This document shows positions 35,600 through 45,552 of a stretch of DNA of 64,000 nucleotides, piece after piece; the stretch's first letter is position 1, and every line of letters starts with the position of its first letter. The DNA is from Ridgeia piscesae (Eukaryota; Annelida; Polychaeta; Sabellida; Siboglinidae). The stretch covers positions 547,501 through 611,500 of the forward strand of contig JAODUO010000153.1 in NCBI GenBank assembly GCA_025642075.2, read 5' to 3'. Both the position numbers and the translations under genes were made by a program. Below the pieces are notes generated by a model, which saw only the letters and a list, made by a program, of their open reading frames with translations, did no database searches and was not told the DNA's origin.

Positions 35600-38368
35600 C
35601 TAACACATCCTATAAAAAAAACTGTTGCCAATAAATTACTTTTGGGAAAAAGAAATGGCAACTTTAGGGAAATGTTGTAAACTGCTGTAATGTCTGCCTT
35701 TGAATCTGATATACAGAGCAGCCAGACAGTCAAAAACTATGCTTTAGCAAAAAAATTTAACTACAATTTTTTTTTAGTTGAACAAACATTGAAGCCTGCA
35801 CATGTCCATCATCAGTAACCATCCATTCAATTGTTTTTGTAAATTACTGATAACATTTAACTGTGAAACACAATCATATTTGTGAAATATTATCTTGGAG
35901 GCAGTTTTCTGGCTAGGTTTTCTAGTATTGATTCCTTCATTGTGACAGAAACGTTGAGGTAAAATAATATTCCTTCAAGTTGATATGCTTGTCTAATGTC
36001 TATGCAAAAAAATGTATGTTATTTGACAGATTTGCTGTACAGACTTTGAGAACAAGAGGACCATTACAAAATGAAAGAATTCTTAGTGAAGCAATTCTAT
36101 TATAAAAGCTGTTTTTGCACTGACTATAATATTTCTGAGCTGCGCAACTGTGCTATTTGAAAATCTACATTGGTAGCTCGGCTTTACCTTTACTGCCTTT
36201 TTTGCCTCTGGCAACGTTGTCGAGATAAGAAATGTGGTTATGAAAACAGGTTCACGTATTTGTTCAATGCAGGTATCCATAACTGAGCATGACTTGGCAA
36301 AACCAAATAACAAAAGCTGTATCTCTTATCGTGATGGTGATATGTGCAATGATTACCACGGCTTCACGTCTGCAATGTCAGTGGTTCTTCTGTCAAATGC
36401 ATTGTGTTTGTAATTAAATTCAGTAGATATCATAGGTAGGTGTTTCCTCTAAATTCCCCTGAAGCCTGCACATGAATAACCTGACCTAGGTATATTGATG
36501 CTGGTGCTAACTTACAAGGATAAACATGAGGAGAAACCTAAATTAGTCTGATAAGGTGGGCCAATGATTAGTTTGCTACCTGGTGATCAACATGTTCTCC
36601 GTTCATCTGTTTGATGTCAACTTGATTGCTTGGCACTGCTATAATTTTGTCATGAATAATTGCCAGTTATTGATCTAATGGGGGTGTGGTTACACGTGTG
36701 ATAAAAAGTCTGCCAGTTGCTTTTTTTAACAATTTAACAAAGTGATACCAGTAGAACGGCAATCAATAATGTATTTTTAGTAGGCTATCTGTTTCAAAAG
36801 ACTTGATCTTTTAACAAAGATGAAACATTTCATGATGTTACTAAAATGACTAAAACTAAACATCTGTAAGCTATGCAAAACTTTGAAAAAAAGGTTACTT
36901 AAATGGAATAAGGTAATCAGTGAAAAAACACTGGTTGCTAAGAAATTGGTTGATAAAAATCTAATATACAAAACCCACTAGAAATGGTAAATTATTAAAT
37001 TATAAGCAGTACCGGTTCACTCAGTGGTTGACTATAATATCATCAGAATGGTGACAACTCCAAACAGTTGTCAGACTGAAAACAAATTAGTTACAGTGGA
37101 TGGAAGTCGGTACAGATAAAGACATTAATTCAGCGTGTAATGTGTATGCTTTAAATCTGTACAGTTACGGATTGACTGGGTAGATGGAGTAATCGTCTTG
37201 ATTCCGATGCACTGTAATTATCTTATTCTACCTCGTGAAAAAGGCTTGCACCAGAGTTCCATCTGGTGAACCATGTCTGATGTATAGACTGCAGCTATGG
37301 GTGCTTGTTACAACCATTACCTGTTATGTAAAGGTGTTCTTGCTGTGTGGTACAGGACGACAGGTCCACTGATTGTTGAGTGCGTGGTAGACATGGCACG
37401 TTTTGTTGGCTGTAATCTGTATTTTTACTTGAAATTGTTGTAATTTTGTATAAATCAGATTATTTTGTATTTCATTAATTAACCGTCCTGTTACAATTCC
37501 TATTCTCGTTCACAGTCAGTGTTTACCAGACTACTAAATATGTAGGTTTACATTTGTAAAGTCTGTTTTTTAATATACCTACCTTTTAATAGCCCTACCA
37601 GCTAAGTTATTTACTCTAGGTGTGTCATTATAATTTATACTAAGTCTTATATATATCTTGACTGTCAATACATTTTTAAACACATTCATGCTAAGATGGG
37701 CCTATAGTTGTGGTCCTAAAAATCCATGTTATAAAGGTGGGAAGTCTGGTAAATGATGTTGTTCTAGAAAGCGGGGTTGATACTTGAAAATTTGAATTAT
37801 AATTAATAGTTAATTAATTAAAGTTTTAGAAGTTCCACAGGTTTGTGTTGAATGATTACATGAATTACGTGCCATATTCAGCATAATTGCGACACATCTG
37901 ATCAGATCTGCGATCCTGCATTACAATGTTATGACCTTATTAAATATGTGCAGTGATGTTATCTCGTACAGTATGTTCCTTTACCAGTGCCCCAATTTAC
38001 CAGTGTCTTTGCAAGATACATAATTTCTGTGATTTGTTTTCGTGCTTGTCATGCTGTCCAGTAACCAGGAGAGCATTCCTGTAATCAACGACAACAGCTT
38101 AGTGTAATATTCTTCCTATTTTGAGCAGTTCTCGTAGAACAATGAGGTGTTGTGCTTGTGTGTATGGCCTACATAGATATGTAAACAGGGCGTCCTATTA
38201 GCACTGTAGTCAAAGCAGGCCACTTCATTGGAACTCAGTGGTGCCTACAAGCAGTCGTAATTGGCCAACACCAGCAGGCAGTGACCTGTGCCAAGTGCAG
38301 ATCCTGCTGCAGATTAGCAATAGCTGCGCTGCTTGTCCTACCTGCTTCATAGTCTGCCTCCCCCACCT
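35600..38368. other. Intronic sequence without recognised features
   Basis: AT-rich, no supported element apart from the pyrimidine tract that precedes the next nested-gene exon. Confidence 0.45.
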
Positions 38369-38371
38369 CAG

Positions 38372-38514
38372 TGAGTGGCCTACCACCGTACTCGGCTCTG
38401 CCTGTCTCTCTGGATACCTACCTCACTTTGGATTACCTCAAGACAATCAAATGGATATATTTGGATAACCAGTGGTTGGACAGTCGGGCGTTGGTTGGTG
38501 AACATGCCATACAG
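38372..38514 (+). CDS. Candidate nested gene, exon 3 (residues 98-145)
   Basis: The acceptor is excellent (CTGCCTCCCCCACCTCAG) and the donor is CAG|GTAACG. The exon takes one base from the preceding island to complete Val98, then reads SGLPPYSALPVSLDTYL, a Lys/Ile/Trp segment (TIKWIYLDNQW) and DSRALVGEHAIQ, ending in phase 0. It is GC-richer than its flanks. The frame directly upstream of the acceptor is closed by a TAG, which supports the splice site. A (GTTT)n run follows the donor. Protein family not recognised. Confidence 0.5.
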
Positions 38515-38518
38515 GTAA

Positions 38519-38546
38519 CGTTTGTTTGTTTGTTTGTTTGTTTGTC
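38519..38546. repeat. (GTTT)n microsatellite
   Basis: Six or seven TTTG units directly after the exon 3 donor of the nested-gene candidate. Confidence 0.9.
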
Positions 38547-38549
38547 CTT

Positions 38550-41500
38550 GTGACTGGACTACCCAGATTGGTCACTCTTGTTGACCAGTGGTCAGACTCA
38601 TTAGGCCACTTGAGGACATGGGTAGGGTCGGTAGTGAAGAAACGAGTCTCATTGACGTGTAAACTTGGACTTATATTCCCATGACCATGTTATATAACAC
38701 CAACATCTGGTTATATAACCATCTGTCATGACTTGACAGATGGTAAATTTATTGGGAGTTTTTCACAAAACTACTGCTGCTTATCTTAAATTAGATGACT
38801 GTCAACATAGACACATACTAAACAACACCCAGAGGGATTTGTTTGTAAATCTTGAGCAACGCGAGACTTTGGTTTGTTTGAAAGAAACCATTGTGTTTGT
38901 TTAGAGGATCACAGAATCTGTGGCTGTATGTGAAAAACAAAACATTACTAGAACAACCAAACCTCATTTTTGGTCAATGTTGATTGAGTAATTATTAATT
39001 GTTGAGAAGAAAATGAAACGAGTTGCAAGACAGAAACGAGATAAGATAAAAGTAATTGTTATCTAAAATATGTCTTCACCATCAGTTATATTGCCATATT
39101 TTTTCATTTTATAGTGAGCGTTCAACTCGATGTACATTATATGCAGTGTTCTTGCTTTTTATCTGTTTATTCTATAAAAGTGTCTTACATAAGTCGAGCA
39201 TTGTACTTTCACAGAGTTTACAAAAACATGGCTGAAAAAACTGTTCACATGAAGAACCAAATTAGTCATTTTGCTGGTGTTACTGGGCCACATATATTAT
39301 TGAAAATAAATTATCATTAGTCTAATCCTGTGAAACTTGTATGATTGGAGGACCATAGTAGTATTGTGGATGGAATAGGTCTAGGTTAATGGGCCACGTA
39401 TTAATTATTGAACAAGATTCAAACAATGTTTGAACATACCATAAAGACTGTATTCAGACACATAAATATAATTAAATTCTCAGTTGTATGAAGACATGTA
39501 AAACATAAAATTACTGTTTATATAAATTTTTACGGTGACCAAATCGCGGTGTCCAAAAACTCCAAAAAATAATTTAGTTGTGGAAGATGGTCATTAGCAC
39601 AGACACATTAGCCTCATTGTAATCATGTAATGTGAGTGAGACATCTTGCAATGATTCAAACATTAAAGTACATTTTAGGACTATGATCAGCATAATAATA
39701 ATAAAATACATTTTGCGCTTTGGAGGTTGTATAAAAACACAATATTTAAGTCACATAGTAATGCATGTATTCAGTAAAATCAAGTATATAAATATGTAAA
39801 CGATGGTGTCAAAGGTTCATCTGTGAAAATTGATTGATTGCAAAAGTTGTAGGTGGTTGAATTGACCCACCCAAAATAAAAGAAAGGTTTTGAAAATTGA
39901 CTAATTAAAACAGTTGTTCAGCAAAATTTTGCTCTCTTACTTACAATATTAAAAACTGTCTAAAAGTAATATTGTAGTTGTGTGGATTTGGAATTGTTTT
40001 CAAACTATCAACATAAAACTTGTATATTTACCTTTCACTGTTTACATAACATGTCATTCATTCCAAGACACATAAAATACTTATTAATTTTTACAAAATA
40101 TTTACAACAGTTGTTTTTTAAATGCATAACAAACTCAAAGTGCAAAGTATTGTTGGCTTTATCGCAGATTGGTCAAGCCATGGCACCAGTCACATGAAAT
40201 ATGTAATAATCTAGTACAAAAAGTTACAGTTAGGTTGGGTGCAACATATACATGTTATCATGCATGGCATTGCATACATGCCTCAATCTTTGTTTTGCTT
40301 TTTTAACATTTATTTACTCATTTGTATTTGGCATCACTTTGATGTGAAGAAGTTATTTTTTTGTATTTGCCATTTTCTGTTCACACTTGAATAAACTAAA
40401 ACCGAATGCCAACTAACAAATTGTTTTTAGCCACACCTGTGTGCATTGGCTGTTAACTGTGTGATTGTCTTAGCAGTTACATAAACAACTGCCCTAAGCC
40501 AAGTCCTGATTACTTCACTGATATGCCGTCTGGAAATGTATAAATTATCTCAGTTATTGGAGCACAGACAAAGCATGTTTGTTGGAGAATTTGTAATTTT
40601 TGAATGATCAGCATTCAAAATTGCACTTGTCTGTTTCAGACAAGTGATTTTTGGTGCAAACAAATACAAACAAATACAATGATTCTCCAAGGTTGGACAA
40701 GTAAACATGTATTGACCTAGGCTCTATTTTTCGAGGCATTCCTTCTGATTACAAATAATACTACCAGGTATGTATTTATTTAGCAGTCTGATGCACTGTA
40801 TAAACAGCTGATATATAAATACACAAATAAACAGGAAACAACACTGGCAAAACACATCATAAAATTGTGAGGATACATAATTAAACAAAAAATGTTCCAA
40901 AAATTCCAGGTGATTTCTGCATCTGGCATAGCATTTGTCTGTTGTGATTTACCACCAAATTGTGTATTTTGAAGAAAAAACAAGTGAATAATCACAGTAT
41001 ACCAGTATGGTTTGTGTTGGTATTTTATAGCACCTAGTGGAAACACACGAAGAAGAAGAAGATAGATAGATTGTAATTTAAACCATGTCACAACATATGT
41101 AAAAGAATTGTTCAGTTTAGCAATGATATTTGTTGTGCATTCCAGAGAGTGTCACATGAAGCCCATGTGTATGTTCTCACCAGTGAAGTGTGACCTTTGT
41201 TTAAGTTGTGGTTGTGTCCTAGTTTCCGTCTAGTGAGTTATCTGCGATCAACACAAACAATGATACAATGGCAGGGGCAGCGTTCCTGTTTAGGTGAACC
41301 AGGCTACTGTTTCAATGCAGCCCCAAGTATGTCACATATCTGATTAGAAGTTTAACTGGACATGGCCAGTTCCACAATGCTGGATATATTTTTGGATACT
41401 TGCACTTGCATGATTAAAGTATTTGAGAAAGTATCATAACTTTTCTACTGTTGTCTGTTGGATTCCTACTGTTGGGTGTTTGTGTGCTGGCCACTTGCCA

Positions 41501-41910
41501 GCAACCAGACATGACAACATTAATGGATGTTGTTGCCTACTTACAAAAAACAAGCTTGGTGTGGGTGTCTATCAAATATGCTACAGATTTCCATATGAAA
41601 GCGTATTTATCTGCAGTATTGTGTGAAGTATGCATTTCTGTTGACTAGACTTGGTAAAATGTCACACAGTGAAGAAGTGGAGAAGTTGTCATGTTGGGAG
41701 ACTTCTAAAGTTGGATAGGAAAATTCCACCAAATAAAAGTGTAGCAGTTTATAAATATTATTTAGTCATGCCTGGCTTCAATTGATATGTACTCAGCTGT
41801 TTAATGCAGTGTAAAATCCTGTCTGATCCGTTGACAGGTAGGCTACTCTATTGTCACCTGTCACTTTTGAGATAGGCCTCTGTGGTCAAAGTTAGGGGTC
41901 TCCTCACAAG
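38550..41910. other. Intron of the nested-gene candidate
   Basis: AT-rich with no supported genes. A perfect 10-bp hairpin, CACTTGTCTG / CAGACAAGTG with a TTT loop, lies at 40624-40646. Confidence 0.45.
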
Positions 41911-41917
41911 TTCACAG

Positions 41918-42103
41918 ATACCCAGACCCCTACAGCATTACCTCTGGGAATCCTTGCAAGCAGAGCTGTTTGACTACAAAACTAACCCTGCCCGATGGAT
42001 CCCCTACATAAAGTGTGGGAGTTCGCTGGGACGAAATAGCCACGAGAAGCACAAATACCCACCCCCTCAATCGAAGATAGATAAACAATTTGTGGAGATT
42101 CAG
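41918..42103 (+). CDS. Candidate nested gene, exon 4 (residues 146-207)
   Basis: The acceptor is CAAGTTCACAG and the donor CAG|GTATAA; both borders are in phase 0. The 62 codons read IPRPLQHYLWESLQAEL, then DYKTNPARWIPYIKCGSSL, and end in a polar KYPPPQSKIDKQFVEIQ segment. Trp, Tyr and Pro are frequent and spaced in short blocks, as in some small structural proteins, but I cannot assign a family. Failure to splice would end the protein one residue after the donor (GTA TAA), so an alternative terminal form is possible. Confidence 0.5.
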
Positions 42104-42299
42104 GTATAATGACCAGTCCACCCAGTTTCTTGAACAGCTGAACAGTATTCAAATATTAGCTTCTACATCCCAAACACTGCGTGTAAAATTAGCAGCCTGT
42201 GGCTGAAATCACCCTAACTTATGTCACATGACCAGAGGCCAACCACACTGCTTGATTTCATTGGCTGAGCTTAAATTCAGAGTTTTCCAAAGGGATCAG

Positions 42300-42398
42300 C
42301 CAGGAGTACTGCTGCCTGATGTGGATATAATCAGCAGTTCCAACCCCTGGCATGTGAGGATGGTCCAGGCGACATATTGGTGGGTCAGTGTGTGGTAG
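42300..42398 (+). CDS. Candidate nested gene, last coding exon (residues 208-239 and stop)
   Basis: The acceptor is TTTTCCAAAGGGATCAG, weaker than the others. The exon opens in phase 0, encodes PGVLLPDVDIISSSNPW, then HVRMVQATYWWVSVW, and ends with TAG at 42396-42398. The intron before it is only 196 bases. The Trp-rich C-terminus fits the composition of the preceding exon. Poly-A signal-like AATAAA hexamers occur about 600 bases downstream (near 42997). Together the five islands give 720 bases including the stop, 239 residues. Confidence 0.4.
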   Translation, partial: PGVLLPDVDIISSSNPWHVRMVQATYWWVSVW

Positions 42399-42399
42399 T

Positions 42400-45110
42400 T
42401 CGTTATCACCACAAATTGCAAGGAAAATTTATTGTTACATGTCACTTACAACCTGTTGGTTTTTATGTATTATTTGTTATTAATGCACGTTATTGCTGTG
42501 GATATCAATGGGGTGCAGATATTCTGCCAACCATGTAAGTTAAATGCTGTGGTTTTAGGAACCATTTTGCATTTGTGAAAGTTGTCAGTTCTACCCCATG
42601 GTTAGGTGTAGGTAAAACCAATACTAGGGTAGTTTTTTACTTTGCAAACTTACGAGAACACTCATTAACCCACCACTCAATGAAACTGGCTATTCTTGGC
42701 AAAGTGACAAGTATAGGTATTTCTTCATGACGGTTGTCAGGGAGACTGTGACGTAGGTAAGCAGTAGGTGTCTACTGGACCGTGATGACGACTGGATGTA
42801 ACCACTGCTGTCACAGGGTGACCTTAGTTGTCTGTTCACGTGAAGTGTTTGATTGATGTATGTCTTCACATGTCAGATGAGAAATCATCTAGTGAAAAAC
42901 ATCATTTCATCAGTTCACAGTTTACTAGTATGTAAAATGAAAAAACCTAACATGGAGTGCATAATAGTCAGTTTTTGCCTGATCAAAGAGGTAAAAAATA
43001 AAAAAATAAAATTGTGTTAGTTTAGCCACCGAAAAGATATAATTATAGTCCATGGATAACAGCCTTATAACAATGTAGCAGGGTAGGTAATTTAAATTAA
43101 TGTACATATTTCCTTATGACGTCATTTTTACTAAAAAGATATGCAGCCTTTTCTTGATGAAAACAACATTGACTAGAAAGGTTTTCATGTTCAGATAGTG
43201 TAAACAAGCTTGTATTGTTCTAATATGTAGGAATATGTTATGAACTTCTGCATGAATAACTTTGAAACATTAAAAACATTTCCATGATGACGTTCTTGTA
43301 AATGTCAAGAGTATCGTCTAACAGCAGATAGCTGAGTGAAGTTTGAGAAACGTGTTAGTATTTGTACTACCAATGGGTTGTGAAATTCATACTTCCTGTG
43401 ATGAGGTAAGACCATCCAGTATTATTTACATTCATACATCAAGAATGCAACAGTTTACAGTTTAAAATGTTACATTATAATTTATTATATTTTATCATCA
43501 CAAACGTTTTTGTAATTACCATCATAATTTTATGATCTGTTTTGCGAGTGTTGTTTCTTGTTTATTTGTGTATTTATATAGTAGCTGTTCATGCAGTGCC
43601 TCATTCTGCTAAATAAATACATACCTGATAGTATTATTTGTAATCAGAAGGAATGCCTGTAGAGGCAAATTATCAAAATTAATGGTTTCTAATGGGTACC
43701 AACTGAGAACTACATTATCTGTTACTTTTGCACACACAAATCCCTGCTAAGATTGTGTATTGTTAATATTAATAACTATAACGGATTATTGTGTACCAGG
43801 TAGTTTTATCGAGTGAATCGTAACTTCGTAATTGTAACAGTTGGATGCATGGCCTAATTTGACAAATATTCCCAAATATGTGGTAGTCCATTGGACTATT
43901 GCTGTCATCATCTTTGGTAGTCTAACCGAATTTCTGGTAGTCCTCAGACTACCAGACTACCACTATGTCGACCCCTCACTAGTAGTTTCAAGACACGTCA
44001 CTTGATTTGTTGTACTGCATCAATTTGATATACCGGTATTTCATCTTGTAATGTCACAAGATACTTAGCAAATCTTACTAAAAAAATTGCAACTAACAAA
44101 TTATTCTAAGTATGTTTTGACATTACAAGGTATAGATTCGTGAATCATTTCATGCAAGCAGGTTCTATTGATTCTTTGACAAAGAAAATGCAAGCACATG
44201 TTGCTCAGTGAAGTAATAAAAGAATACAAACAGTCAGTGAACTAATCCATTACATTTGCAATGCAGCCAATCTCTGGTAGCTTAGACACATTTTGTGTCG
44301 TTTGGAAATTAAAACTGGCAGTTTCCAGCTGAATTGTATAGATATCATTTTTGAGCTGCCAAACTTGTGATATACAACCCAAAATGGGGTTATTTATTAT
44401 GGCTGCCATAATAATTGTAGATGTGCTAGAAATCTAAACCGCTTTCAGTTTTCAATTTGCCAACTGTGCTGCGTCTTTGCTCTGTCCTGTATTGTCTGAG
44501 TGTAGCAGTCATGTGAAGCTAACAAAGCTGCTTTACAGGAGAATCTCTTGTGGCAAACTTACAAAAAATTGAAATAATTGTGGTTTAAAACAATATCAAT
44601 GCTACGTTTACAATTCAACTCATAATAACTTTAGTTTCTCTGGTGGCATTGATTTCTTTCAATATTTGCAGTGAAGATCAACACATTTTCTAGTTGCTGG
44701 CTAGAAATCACAAGTGTCCAAATACGTGCCTAAATGACGCCCATTTTTGCTAACTCACAGCTGTTCACTGCAAACTATTCACAACTTTCTTAGCGGCTTC
44801 ATGAAACTGGCCCTTAAGGACCATTTCACTAACGTAATTTTGATCTTTAAACAAATCTTGAAAACCATAAAATTGTAACAACAAGTGCCAGTGGGACATT
44901 GTCACTGATGTCACAAGGAAATAGTGTCCACGGTAATGGTTATGGATATCTGTGTATAAAAAAAAGAATTTAGTTTAACGAAGGATTTTTTTAAGGATGA
45001 ATTTTCCTTAAGAGCTCTTTATCTTAGTGAAACGGTCCCCTGGTCTTTAAGTAGGGATCTCCTATCATACAGCACATATTTTGTTACCGAATGTGTAAAT
45101 CCATTTACAC
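42400..45110. other. Intronic sequence with one strong hairpin
   Basis: AT-rich. A CTGGTAGTC / GACTACCAG palindrome is at 43934-43955, in a patch where GGTAGTC recurs. The longer hairpin at 44045-44129 is listed separately. Nothing else can be supported. Confidence 0.45.
44045..44129. other. Inverted repeat able to form a 24-bp stem
   Basis: Left arm 44045-44068 (CTTGTAATGTC...ATACTTAG) and right arm 44106-44129 pair with 22 of 24 positions matching, around a 37-base loop. The size resembles a small-RNA precursor or a very short foldback element; neither is demonstrated. Confidence 0.6.
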
Positions 45111-45116
45111 TCACTT

Positions 45117-45179
45117 TAAGCAATATCTATGGTTTTGGAACACGTTTTACCAGTCCAAATGGTGGACGGGTCTCTGTAT
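45117..45179 (+). mobile_element. Family D fragment, copy D6 (3' end)
   Basis: AATATCTATGGTTTTGGAAC, ACGTTTTACCAGTCCAAATG and GTGGACGGGTCTCTGTATT match the right third of family D. Confidence 0.65.
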
Positions 45180-45224
45180 TATTTTGTTAATTGATTGTAG
45201 TTGCATAATTCACTGTTCAATATT

Positions 45225-45227
<3 letters not shown>

Positions 45228-45263
<36 letters not shown>
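45228..45263. repeat. (TA)n microsatellite
   Basis: Pure TA run about 100 bases upstream of HIF exon 2. Confidence 0.95.
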
Positions 45264-45266
<3 letters not shown>

Positions 45267-45364
45267 GTATATCTTTTTTAATAAATTTTATGCATTGTTT
45301 GTTAATCTTTTGCTGTTGGATATTGGGACAACTAAATTGTCATATCTTCTAATCTTTGTTGCAG

Positions 45365-45552
45365 AAATACGGAGAAGCGGAAGGAGAAATCACGTGATGC
45401 CGCACGATCACGCCGCAGTAAGGAGACGGAGGTCTTCTACCAGCTGGCCCACCAGCTCCCCCTCCCACACAACACGAGCGCACAGCTTGACAAAGCTTCC
45501 ATCATGAGGCTCGCCATCAGCCATCTCAAGTTACGGGAACTCCTTGGTGAAG
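45365..45552 (+). CDS. HIF1A: HIF-alpha, exon 2: bHLH domain
   Basis: The exon encodes the DNA-binding and dimerisation bHLH of a hypoxia-inducible factor alpha subunit, a nuclear transcription factor that pairs with ARNT. The basic region [20 protein letters not shown] is followed by helix 1 ([12 protein letters not shown]), a short loop (HNTSAQ) and helix 2 ([19 protein letters not shown]). The [12 protein letters not shown] and LPLPHN...LDKASIMRL blocks fit HIF rather than Sim or Trachealess. The acceptor is TTTGTTGCAG and the donor GAAG|GTATTG. The exon starts with one base of a split Arg codon and ends with one base of a split Val codon. In the exon 1a form these are residues 11-72. It lies 102 bases before a 1.8-kb minisatellite. 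Confidence 0.96.

Larger units (their letters stand above)
2238..45364 (+). other. HIF1A: HIF intron 1 (from exon 1a); hosts exon 1b, a nested gene and many repeats
   Basis: The intron opens with GTAAGT and closes with a pyrimidine-rich tract ending TTGCAG. Measured from exon 1b (donor GTGGGC at 20349) it is 25 kb. It contains the alternative first exon, five exon-like islands of a probable nested gene, three minisatellite arrays (62, 27 and 33 bp), several MITE or SINE families and a decayed LINE fragment, each listed separately. Confidence 0.6.

Noticed and set aside
34672..35634. Three overlapping plus-strand ORFs of about 300 codons
   Set aside because: Products of the 33-bp array; all three frames are open at once.
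42336..42535. 64-codon open frame after a CAG at 42336
   Set aside because: The competing frame from 42300 is in phase with exon 4 of the nested gene and ends in a plausible Trp-rich C-terminus.
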